DNA from: a bacterium
GTDB lineage: Bacteria; Vulcanimicrobiota; Xenobia; Xenobiales; Xenobiaceae
DNA: 12,807 nucleotides
Direction: 5' to 3'
Assembly: GCA_022839105.1 (NCBI GenBank)
Contig: JALHDH010000093.1
Location: forward strand, 1 to 12,807
Shown: positions 1 through 5,974 of the stretch, piece after piece
How positions within the stretch are numbered: position 1 is the first letter of the stretch
Layout of the letters: each line of letters starts with the position of its first letter
The notes under the pieces: generated by a model
The model's input: the letters and a program-made list of their open reading frames with translations, nothing else
Database searches by the model: none
Told to the model about the DNA's origin: nothing
Position numbers and translations under genes: made by a program

Positions 1-245
1 TTTCGGGCCTCGGTCACGGTGAGGCCCTGCAGGAGTTCGGTGGCCACGCTGGCGGCGGCCACCGCCGCGCCACAGCCGAAGGCCTGGCCACGGACCTCGC
101 GCACCCGACCGTCCGCCACCAGGAACTCCAGGCGCATCCGGTCGCCGCAACGCTCGAAGCGGGCCTCGCCGGCGTGGGTGGCCCCGGGCAGCGGGCCGGT
201 GTTGCGGGGGTGGGCCGCGTGGTCGAGGAGAGTGGGGCTATACAT
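1..245 (-). CDS. IscU/NifU-type iron-sulfur cluster scaffold protein (3' part missing)
   Basis: Read on the minus strand from the ATG at 245, the frame stays open to the window edge and gives 81 residues. The start MYSPTLLDHAAHPRNTG is the typical N-terminus of NifU-like / SUF-type IscU proteins (YSxxLLDHxxxPRNxG). Two of the conserved cluster-binding cysteine contexts are present: RCGDRMRLE at about residues 33-41 and FGCGAAVAAAS at about 58-68. The third conserved cysteine would lie beyond the window. Proteins of this family assemble a transient Fe-S cluster in the cytoplasm and pass it to target apoproteins, usually partnered by a cysteine desulfurase; any such partner would lie off the left edge. 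No strong ribosome-binding site is visible before the ATG. Family assignment is firm; ISC-like versus SUF-like subtype cannot be settled from this fragment. Confidence 0.88.
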   Translation of the reverse strand, partial: MYSPTLLDHAAHPRNTGPLPGATHAGEARFERCGDRMRLEFLVADGRVREVRGQAFGCGAAVAAASVATELLQGLTVTEAR

Positions 246-1147
246 GGGGGGCTCGGAACGCGTCGTCGGGATCGGTCGGAAGGCCTGAATGCATTGGACT
301 CGTTTGAAGCCCGGGTCCAGCCTGGAGGGGAGAGCGCGCTCCTCGCCGTGGCGCTTGCCCGCCGTCGGGTCGCCTGCTACGATGCCAGGGAACCGAACAG
401 CTCGGGCTCGGCGCTTGTCGAGCGAGGGTGACTCCGGTCAGCTCCCCCTGTCAGTGTTGGGCCTGCGAAACTCTATCCTGACGGGGGGTGTCTTTTTCTC
501 AGGGGAAGTTTGGACCCGGGACAACTCTCCTTTCACCTGGGTTTCCACGGCGGGCGCCGGACCGATGAGGTCCCGAGCGCAGGCCACCATTCCTGGTCGA
601 TCTGGCCGGAAGTCTCTGGATTTCCGACCTCTCGTCCAAGCGTAGCGGGCAGAGCCGCCGCGGCCAATCGCACGAAGATCTCCGCTGGATCGTCGCTGAC
701 TCTCAGCAAGATCTCAATGGCGGCGGATCACGGCCAACGAGCCCGTTCTGCCCGTAGATCGACGTGAACGAAGTCCTGGGGTCGGTGAAGGCCCACGCCC
801 CCCCCGGTCCCCGACCAGGCGGTCGGCCGCGGACATCTCCAGCCTCCGGGTTCTGTTTTAGCGCTTGCCTGCTGCTGCGCCCCGCCCTGCAGGCCAGGGC
901 CACGGACTTGGTCCTGGTCCGTTCCGCTGCGGGCTCCGCGCTCAACCCCTGGCTCTACCGAGACATGGTGAACATCCAGAAACGGGTGCACCTGGCCCTG
1001 ATGTCCCACATCACCTCTTCAGACCTCGCTCGGGCGCGCCGTGTCGTAGAGATGCTTAAACCGCTTCTCGATCAGCAGCGTCAAGGCGTGATGCCAGAGG
1101 CTGCGTCTCCGCTGGATCGACGGCCCTCAGAGTCTGCATGGGCAGGA
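246..1147. other. Long stretch without a supportable gene
   Basis: About 900 bases lie between the scaffold gene and the winged-helix gene. Open frames exist on both strands, but they lack ribosome-binding sites, give arginine/proline/alanine-rich low-complexity translations typical of random GC-rich DNA, and resemble no family I know. The only protein-like stretch is a 35-codon stop-to-stop segment on the minus strand at 1019-1126 containing LTLLIEKRFKHLYDTARP. It has no start codon and may be chance or a gene remnant. No tRNA, rRNA or strong terminator was seen. The left part must contain the promoter of the scaffold gene, but I could not identify convincing -35/-10 boxes. Confidence 0.5.
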
Positions 1148-1489
1148 TCAACTGGCCCGCACCTCGACCCACTCCACTCGGAGTCCGGACAGGCGGTAGC
1201 CGGAACCTGCCCCCGCACCACAGCCGCTGCGGCCGCCTACCTGCCCGACGTAGTGCCGGCCGATCTTCCTCCGCAACCGGTAGATCTGGTTGTAGAGGTC
1301 GTGGTCGGTCATTTCGTGCTCTATCATGAGAACGTCGCGGAGGAGCACCTTCCCGGGCTCGCGGGCCAAGTTGTTCAGTAGGGAGCGCTCGCGCTGCGTC
1401 AGCGGGAGGCGGCTGCCGTCGAGCAGGGCCTCCGTCAAGATGCCATCGGCGTGGACCAGTTGAAGTTCGGGATTCCTGTTCTGGTTCAT
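1148..1489 (-). CDS. Stand-alone OmpR/PhoB-type winged-helix DNA-binding protein
   Basis: The 113-residue product is essentially only a C-terminal transcriptional regulator (Trans_reg_C) domain. LPLTQRERSLLNNLAREPGK (about 28-47) matches the LTxxExxLLxxLaxxPGxv entry helix. DLYNQIYRLRRKIG (about 64-77) is the recognition helix, where the family usually has v-x-v-H-I-x-x-L-R-x-K-L. GSGYRLSG (about 95-102) is the end of the wing. There is no receiver domain before it, so it is not a complete two-component response regulator. The ATG at 1489 is chosen over upstream starts because AAGGAG sits five bases before it. The wing carries an unusual Gly/Ala-rich insertion (GGRSGCGAGAGSGY, about 85-98). 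It is transcribed divergently from the sigma-factor operon at 1783, so it may regulate that promoter or its own; this is inference. Confidence 0.72.
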   Translation of the reverse strand: MNQNRNPELQLVHADGILTEALLDGSRLPLTQRERSLLNNLAREPGKVLLRDVLMIEHEMTDHDLYNQIYRLRRKIGRHYVGQVGGRSGCGAGAGSGYRLSGLRVEWVEVRAS

Positions 1490-1491
1490 TG

Positions 1492-1507
1492 CATCTCCTT
1501 GCAGATG
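1492..1507 (-). promoter_or_regulatory. Small hairpin enclosing the Shine-Dalgarno of the wHTH gene
   Basis: On the minus strand CATCT-GCAAGG-AGATG forms a 5-base-pair stem with a 6-base loop. The ribosome-binding site AAGGAG (1500-1495) is shared between loop and stem, five bases before the ATG at 1489. Such a fold could partly mask the site, but a 5-bp stem is weak and may be chance. Confidence 0.3.
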
Positions 1508-1723
1508 ACATTGTCGGGCCGGCAGTCCAGTCGGTACAGGGTTGATTACTCCGGAAACCGCCAAATTGCGCTTCTTCCTCAACCATGGTGCGGGGTGTGG
1601 CCGTCCTGGATGAGCGATGGCCCCCTCTACGGAATGATGAGTCGTTCGGGCTACCGAATCTTACTTGCGACTGGAGAAAAAATTTCCAATCCCAGATGTA
1701 AGAAAATTCCTCCATGGAGTCTC

Positions 1724-1749
1724 ATGATCGAGCATAATGATCCCGCATT
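1724..1749. repeat. Tandem 13-base direct repeat upstream of the sigma-factor gene
   Basis: ATGATCGAGCATA (1724-1736) is followed directly by ATGATCCCGCATT (1737-1749). The copies match at 10 of 13 positions, sharing ATGATC and GCAT. The repeat ends 33 bases before the GTG start at 1783 and overlaps the possible -10-like CATAAT. Adjacent direct repeats are the usual operator form for OmpR-type winged-helix proteins, and one is encoded divergently next door, so an operator role is a reasonable but unproven inference. Confidence 0.45.
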
Positions 1750-1782
1750 CAGGCGGGGCAGAGGAAGGGAGCACAGTCCGGG

Positions 1783-2655
1783 GTGACATCCAAGACCGCG
1801 ACCAATACAAGTGGTAACATTGAAGATCCTGGCCGACGCACTGGGAAGAGTCTGTCCACACTGGCCCGAGAGGTACTCAACCAGGTCATGAGTAGCCAGG
1901 ACCCCTACAAAGTCCTCAGCCCCATGACCCTCAAGAAGATAAAGACCTGCTTCATCGGTCTCTTGAGCGAGGCGACCCATGCTCAAGGATGCCGAGAAGT
2001 TGAAGATCTCGTATCCCTCCTGGTGATGGCCTTGCTCCGGAAGCACGCGCTGAATCATCTGCGCACCGAGATTCGCGTGTCGTGTTTTTGGCCCTTTGGG
2101 AGCCAGGAGGACAAGGCGGACCAAATCTCCGAACGACTCTACGGACGAATCCTCCAACAACTTCCTCGAGTCCTATCGTCGTGCCGAGAGCGCGAACTGG
2201 ACAATGAGCACGCTTACAACAGTTTCTCCAAGTATTGTCGGGTCGCAGTCAACCGTGAGATCCCTCGCCTGAACAAGAAGGAGAGAAGTGGGCCCAAACT
2301 GGTTCCATTAACGAGCGGTTTCGGGTCGGACGCCGGAGAGGTCGAGCATCATAGCCCGGTCGCCCAACAAGACTTTGAAAACAGCAACCTGAACATCGCT
2401 TTGGAAACCTGGCTGAACTCCACAAATTGCCCGATCGGCCACGATGCCTGGCGGAAGTTCTCCCTGAAATACCAAGAAGGTAGACCTTGCAAGGAAATCG
2501 CCAAGATCTTCGACACGACCGCCAATGCGGTCACAGCCAGCAACAGCCGCGTCAAAGCAGAATTGAGGCGAGCAGGATTCCTGAAGGAGGTCCTGGACCT
2601 CGATCTGGACCGTATCCTGAAAGCGGAGTTCGACGGGAGGATTAAAGAGGCATGA
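1783..2655 (+). CDS. Divergent ECF-like RNA polymerase sigma factor
   Basis: The 290-residue product carries a sigma region-4-like helix-turn-helix near the C-terminus (about 220-267). There, WRKFSLKYQEGRPCKEIAKI is followed by TTANAVTASNSRVKAELRR, matching the WxxFxLxxxEGxsxxEIAxxLgxs...VxxAxSRVxxxLR pattern of ECF sigma factors. Residues about 148-168 (FSKYCRVAVNREIPRLNKKE) resemble the end of region 2. The segment from about 70 to 147 is less like standard sigma-2 and the protein is longer than a typical ECF factor (about 180-200 residues). The start is a GTG with a purine-rich GAGGAAGGGAG (1761-1771) slightly far upstream. The stop overlaps the next gene's ATG (ATGA at 2652-2655), and that next gene encodes a zinc-finger membrane protein. 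This is the classic sigma/anti-sigma order and supports the call. Codons are visibly less GC-rich than in the flanking housekeeping genes. Confidence 0.68.
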   Translation: MTSKTATNTSGNIEDPGRRTGKSLSTLAREVLNQVMSSQDPYKVLSPMTLKKIKTCFIGLLSEATHAQGCREVEDLVSLLVMALLRKHALNHLRTEIRVSCFWPFGSQEDKADQISERLYGRILQQLPRVLSSCRERELDNEHAYNSFSKYCRVAVNREIPRLNKKERSGPKLVPLTSGFGSDAGEVEHHSPVAQQDFENSNLNIALETWLNSTNCPIGHDAWRKFSLKYQEGRPCKEIAKIFDTTANAVTASNSRVKAELRRAGFLKEVLDLDLDRILKAEFDGRIKEA

Positions 2656-3266
2656 GATATTCCTGTCCCAGCGACGAGGAGATTGCCGCCTACGGGTGTT
2701 TTCCCGGTATCCGAAAGATACTGGAACGGCACGCTTCGATCTGCCCGGAGTGTGCAAGTCGAATTCGTCCAGCCCGGATCAAATTCGGTAGACGACGAGC
2801 CACGGTGCTGCTCTGCATGGTCATGGTACTTGCCGGTATCGGTTCTTGCCTGAGGTTCCCGCAGTCCACATTACTGAAAGGCTGCCCTGTGGCCCAGGAA
2901 CTGCAACCGGTTGCTGTCGACACTCCGCCCCTCCCCATAGCATTGAACGGGTATGTCTTTCACGGGAGCGAGGCCACCCGAATCCGGACTTCCTTCAAGA
3001 CTTCCGGGGTGCGGCCGATTGGCCAGGGGGATACTCTCGGCAAGATTGCCAGGCAGGCCTATGGCGCAGTGAACGAAGACCTCTGGGAGGCCCTTGTGGA
3101 ATACAACAACCACCCCGATAACGAGAACCGGTTTGCTAGCCGCTATGGACGCCCCCTGGACGTGAAGGACCTGCCAGTCGGTTCGGCCATCCAGGTGCCG
3201 CCCCAGCAGATCCTGATGCTGATTTTTCATCGAGTGGAGGTAGCAGACGCCTCTATTGGACGGTAG
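2652..3266 (+). CDS. Putative anti-sigma factor: zinc finger, one membrane span, external LysM domain
   Basis: The 204-residue product has three parts. Residues 1-38 hold CPSDEEIAAY and then HASICPEC (H27-x3-C31-x2-C34), the zinc-finger pattern of cytoplasmic anti-sigma domains (zf-HC2/ZAS type). The hydrophobic run ATVLLCMVMVLAGIGSC at 50-66 is a single membrane span after a basic RRR stretch, which predicts N-in/C-out topology. Residues about 122-184 form a LysM-like peptidoglycan-binding domain: GQGDTLGKIARQAYG, then WEALVEYNN and, after an expanded loop, DLPVGSAIQVPP. The start overlaps the sigma gene stop by four bases and AGAGG precedes it, so the two are probably translationally coupled. 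The architecture suggests that cell-wall binding outside could control release of the sigma factor inside. That mechanism is inference. Individual domain calls are good; the finger is short and lacks some family features. Confidence 0.68.
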   Translation: MRYSCPSDEEIAAYGCFPGIRKILERHASICPECASRIRPARIKFGRRRATVLLCMVMVLAGIGSCLRFPQSTLLKGCPVAQELQPVAVDTPPLPIALNGYVFHGSEATRIRTSFKTSGVRPIGQGDTLGKIARQAYGAVNEDLWEALVEYNNHPDNENRFASRYGRPLDVKDLPVGSAIQVPPQQILMLIFHRVEVADASIGR

Positions 3267-3315
3267 CCGGGTTTCTCGAGGCGGATCCCGGCGAGGAGTG
3301 GTGCGGGAGGGGGTC

Positions 3316-4014
3316 TCAGGCCTGGCGGGCGGGCAGTTCCACCTCCCAGGTGTCCAGGGGTTTCATGATCTGGACCCGGGTGAAGGTGTGGGCCTCGACC
3401 TGGCGGCGGAACTCCTCGGCATCCGTGCGGATGGGCGGGAAGGTGTCGTAGTGGATGGGGACCACCACGTCCGGCCGGATCAGCTCGACGGCCTTGAGCG
3501 CCTCCTGCAGGTCCATCGTGAAGTGACCGCCGATCGGCAGGAAGGCCACGTGCGGGCGGTGCAGCTCGGACAGGAGCGCCATGTCCGAGAAGACGCAGGT
3601 GTCGCCGGCGTGGTAGAAGGTGAGGCCGCCCACCTCGAAGACCACCCCGCAGGGCATGCCCAGGTACTCACCCTCGAACGAGGAGGAGTGGAAGGCCGGG
3701 ACCAGCTTGGCCCAGCCCCAAGGCTGTTGGATCCGTCCGCCCATGTTGGCCGGGATGGCCACGCAGCCTCTCTTCTCCAGCCAGACACCCAGCTCGAAGG
3801 TCGCGATCACGGGGGCCCGGTGCTGCCTGGAGAGGGCCTCGGTGTCCCCCAGGTGATCCGCATGGGCATGGGTCAGGAGGATCGTCGTGGGCTTCAGGGT
3901 CGGGATGGAGTGCCCCTGGAGAGCCGGGTTCCCGCTGAGGAAGGGATCCACCAGGATGGTGTGACCCTCGTGGTGGACCGCCAGGGCGGAGTGCCCGAGG
4001 AACTGGACCTGCAT
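3316..4014 (-). CDS. UPF0173-family metal-dependent hydrolase (metallo-beta-lactamase fold)
   Basis: The 232-residue protein begins MQVQFLGHSALAV, the family's usual opening, followed by LVDPFLSGNP. The metal-binding signature THAHADHLGD lies at about 49-58. A further metal ligand is expected in YHAGDTCVFSDM, and VVPIHYDTFP near the C-terminus gives the last histidine. Length and motif order match UPF0173 proteins, cytoplasmic members of the metallo-beta-lactamase superfamily whose physiological substrate is generally unknown. The ATG at 4014 is preferred to the GTG at 4023 because GGAGG lies eight bases before the ATG. The gene converges on the LysM protein gene at 3266, and the gap of about 50 bases holds only a 6-bp inverted repeat (GCCGGG/CCCGGC, 3266-3292) without a T-run. 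It is divergent from the UPF0158 gene at 4148. Confidence 0.9.
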   Translation of the reverse strand: MQVQFLGHSALAVHHEGHTILVDPFLSGNPALQGHSIPTLKPTTILLTHAHADHLGDTEALSRQHRAPVIATFELGVWLEKRGCVAIPANMGGRIQQPWGWAKLVPAFHSSSFEGEYLGMPCGVVFEVGGLTFYHAGDTCVFSDMALLSELHRPHVAFLPIGGHFTMDLQEALKAVELIRPDVVVPIHYDTFPPIRTDAEEFRRQVEAHTFTRVQIMKPLDTWEVELPARQA

Positions 4015-4147
4015 TCTGTGCACCTCCGGTCGATTGTGTCAGGATTTTTTCGCCGCGCGGCCCGGCAGGGCCTACCTGTCGGGATGAGGACAGGAGGGAT
4101 CGGGGCCGGCTCGGACCGAAGGGGGACTCCATCCAGAGGAGGACGCC
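4015..4147. promoter_or_regulatory. Divergent spacer with several inverted repeats
   Basis: This spacer separates two divergent genes. It contains the perfect palindrome GCCGCGCGGC (4052-4061), the small hairpin GGCCC-GGCA-GGGCC (4059-4072), and CCTGTC-N8-GACAGG (4075-4094). A T-run (4045-4050) sits at the left. Promoter boxes could not be assigned with confidence. AGAGGAGGA (4136-4144) is the ribosome-binding site of the gene at 4148. Confidence 0.4.
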
Positions 4148-4555
4148 ATGCCCGTCGATCGCGCCCGGCTCCAGGAGGCCATGCTGGACCCGGATCCCGA
4201 GACCCAGTACTTCGTCGATTCCCGCACGGGCAGGGTCCTGCGGGTCACCCTGAAGGATCCCCAGGGCCTGGCCCGTTTCAAGGCGGATCTGGCGGCCGAA
4301 CCCCGGCGCTTCGTCCAGGTCCCCCGACCCTCGGGTCGCGAGAAGTACGCAGAACTCGCGGGGTTCGTCGCCGCGGTGGCGGATCCGGTCCTCAAGAAGA
4401 GGCTCCAGGCCGTCCTGGCCTCCCCCAACCCCTATCGCGAGCTGAACCTGGCCCTGGAGCGGCGCTTCAAGGAGCAGCGGCAATGGGAGGAGTTCCGGCG
4501 CCGTGAGGTGGCCCGTCGGATGGCGGATTTCCTCAAGCTCTCGGGGCTTTCCTGA
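4148..4555 (+). CDS. UPF0158-family protein of unknown function
   Basis: The 135-residue soluble protein fits the UPF0158 family in length and pattern. Near the N-terminus it has an acidic/aromatic strand followed by a turn (TQYFVDSRTGRVLRV, about 19-33). Then comes FVQVPRPSGREKYAELAGFV, where the family has a (F/Y)xxIPxxxSxxxYxxMxxF pattern. The C-terminus is rich in Arg, Glu and Phe (LALERRFKEQRQWEEFRRRE) and resembles the family's F(R)xFKxxLxxxPxxxxxWxxF segment. Function is unknown across the family. The start is supported by AGAGGAGGA just upstream. Its 3' end overlaps the 3' end of the convergent metallophosphoesterase gene by 23 bases (4533-4555), so no independent terminator lies between them. 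Confidence 0.8.
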   Translation: MPVDRARLQEAMLDPDPETQYFVDSRTGRVLRVTLKDPQGLARFKADLAAEPRRFVQVPRPSGREKYAELAGFVAAVADPVLKKRLQAVLASPNPYRELNLALERRFKEQRQWEEFRRREVARRMADFLKLSGLS

Positions 4556-5363
4556 GGGTCAGCACGGCCACGTCGGGCCGGCAGCAGAAGCGCAGCCGGA
4601 AGGTGCTGGCCATCCCTCGCGAGACGAAGAGGTGGGTTTCTCCGTGTCGCGAGAGGCCCTGGTCGAAGCGGCGGGGCAACTCGGTGACCCGCAGGAGGGC
4701 CCCCCAGAAGGGCAATCGGACCTGACCCCCGTGGGTGTGCCCGCTCAGGACCAGCCCCAGCCCTCGACGACGGGCTTCCCGGACGGCGTCCGGCGAATGG
4801 GCCAGGACCACCGCCGGGGCTCCCGGGGGGAGGGCCCGGCAGGCCCTCTCGAAGTCGTCTCGGCCGGGCGAATCGGAGTTGTCGTCCAGCCCGACGACCC
4901 ACAGGCTCTCCCCTTCGCGATGAAGCGGCACCGCCTGGTTGCGCAGCACGGTGAAGCCCAGGCCCTGGAGGCGGCGGATCACCGCCCGGGCGTCGTAGCG
5001 GTGGTCGTGCCCCCCCAGCACCGCCAGGCGGCCCAGAGGCGCCTCGATCCCGGCCAGGGGGGCCAGGAGCTCTTGCCATCTTCCGCCGGCATGGTGGCCC
5101 ACCACGTCCCCTGCCACCAGGAGCGCGTCCACCCTGGATTCGGTCAGCAGCCCGACAGCCCGGCGGTAGTGGCTCTCCGGCGCCCAGGAGCCGGCGTGCA
5201 GATCGCTGAGCAGGCCCAGCCGGATCCCGTCCAGGGCCGCTGGCAGGCCCGGAAATGGGACCTGGACCTCCCGCTTCTCCAGCCACAGGGGCTCGAGGGC
5301 CACGGCCCAGGCGGCGCAGGCCAGCGCGCTGGCAGCCAGGAGGCCGACCGGGCCCAGGCTCAC
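4533..5363 (-). CDS. Membrane-anchored calcineurin-like metallophosphoesterase (YkuE/YaeI-like)
   Basis: The 276-residue product has an N-terminal hydrophobic segment (about 6-24) that should act as a membrane anchor or uncleaved signal. The catalytic domain then shows the metallophosphoesterase blocks in order: LLSDLHAG (D54, H56), AGDVVGHH (D86), GGHDHRYD (117-124), AHSPD (H189) and SGHTHGGQ (H209, H211). This set and the length match YkuE/YaeI-type enzymes, which are associated with the membrane and act on phosphoesters. In the third block the family consensus is GNHD; the expected metal-binding Asn is Gly118 here (codon GGG at 5010-5012). Translation starts at a GTG that overlaps the stop of the upstream isoprenoid gene ispF (GTGA, 5360-5363), so the pair is probably co-transcribed and translationally coupled. 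Substrate is unknown. Confidence 0.87.
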   Translation of the reverse strand: MSLGPVGLLAASALACAAWAVALEPLWLEKREVQVPFPGLPAALDGIRLGLLSDLHAGSWAPESHYRRAVGLLTESRVDALLVAGDVVGHHAGGRWQELLAPLAGIEAPLGRLAVLGGHDHRYDARAVIRRLQGLGFTVLRNQAVPLHREGESLWVVGLDDNSDSPGRDDFERACRALPPGAPAVVLAHSPDAVREARRRGLGLVLSGHTHGGQVRLPFWGALLRVTELPRRFDQGLSRHGETHLFVSRGMASTFRLRFCCRPDVAVLTLRKAPRA

Positions 5364-5884
5364 GGGGTTCGGGCCCGGAGGAGCGCGCTGGCCATCGCGG
5401 CCATGCCCTCGCCCCGGCCAGGGAACCCCATTCTTTCTGTCGTGGTGGCCTTGACTCCGACCTGGTCCGGGCGGACTTTGAGGGCTCGGGCCAGGTTGGC
5501 CTGCATGTCGGGGAAATGCGGCGAGAGCTTCGGACGCTCGGCCAGGATCATCGCATCCACGCCCTCGATCTCGTAGCCCTTCTGGCGGACCAGATCGGCC
5601 ACGGCGGCAGCCAGCTCCAACGAGTCGGCGCCCTTCCAGCGGGGGTCGGTGTCGGGAAAGTGCACGCCGATGTCGGGCAGGGCAGCAGCCCCCAGCAGCG
5701 CGTCCATGACGGCATGGGCCAGGACGTCGGCGTCGGAGTGACCCTCCAGGCCCCGCTCCCAGGGGATTTCGACCCCACCCAGGATCAGGCGCCGGCCCTC
5801 GGCCAGGCGGTGGACGTCGAAGCCCAGACCCGTCCGGAAACGGGTCTCTTCGCGGATCAGGCGGCGAATCTCTGGTTCCAGCAT
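5360..5884 (-). CDS. ispF: 2-C-methyl-D-erythritol 2,4-cyclodiphosphate synthase
   Basis: The enzyme converts CDP-ME 2-phosphate to ME-cyclodiphosphate and CMP in the cytoplasmic MEP pathway of isoprenoid synthesis. The 174-residue product shows GFDVHRL with metal ligands D23 and H25, ILGGVEIP, LEGHSDADVLAHAVMDALLG with the third ligand at H57, LPDIGVHFPDTDPRWKG, and the C-terminal block TTTERMGFPGRGEGMAAMA. The D/H/H spacing matches E. coli IspF. An upstream start would add 55 low-complexity residues, so the ATG at 5884 is preferred. Even so, about 15 residues precede the usual IspF start, which is slightly long, and the ribosome-binding site is weak (GAGAAG). It heads a two-gene unit with the metallophosphoesterase. 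No ispD is seen next to it. Confidence 0.93.
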   Translation of the reverse strand: MLEPEIRRLIREETRFRTGLGFDVHRLAEGRRLILGGVEIPWERGLEGHSDADVLAHAVMDALLGAAALPDIGVHFPDTDPRWKGADSLELAAAVADLVRQKGYEIEGVDAMILAERPKLSPHFPDMQANLARALKVRPDQVGVKATTTERMGFPGRGEGMAAMASALLRARTP

Positions 5885-5974
5885 GCCCGGGTGCTTCTCG
5901 TCGCGTCGGGCGGTTCCTACAAGAGCGCTGGAGAGGGGTAGGTTCCGGGGGCTCCGGGCGCGAACGGGCCGGGC

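Larger units (their letters stand above)
1490..1782. promoter_or_regulatory. Divergent intergenic region between wHTH and sigma genes
   Basis: This 293-base spacer separates two divergently transcribed regulators and must hold both promoters. An A/T-rich core lies around 1675-1745, in contrast to the GC-rich surroundings. It contains a perfect 10-base palindrome CTCCATGGAG (1710-1719), a possible -10-like CATAAT (1733-1738) on the plus strand, and a tandem 13-base direct repeat (1724-1749). I could not match a good -35 box to the -10-like sequence, so promoter positions are tentative. Confidence 0.5.

Noticed and set aside
476..506. Short inverted repeat CCTGA...TCAGG with an internal T-run, considered as a terminator
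   Set aside because: The stem is only five base pairs and the T-run lies inside the loop rather than after the stem.
1019..1126. Possible gene remnant on the minus strand with a protein-like helix
   Set aside because: It is only 35 codons between stops, without a start codon or recognisable family, so it is not annotated as a pseudogene.
764..1381. Open frame of about 205 codons on the plus strand starting at a GTG
   Set aside because: It has no ribosome-binding site and its second half is antisense to the well-supported winged-helix gene. The translation is compositionally biased and resembles no family.
3266..3292. GCCGGG/CCCGGC hairpin between convergent genes, considered as a terminator
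   Set aside because: The stem is six base pairs with a 15-base loop and no T-run follows on either strand.
3256..4506. Long plus-strand open frame of about 416 codons
   Set aside because: It runs antisense through the UPF0173 gene and then out of frame through the UPF0158 gene. Its translation is Gly/Arg/Pro-rich, typical of a shadow frame in GC-rich DNA.
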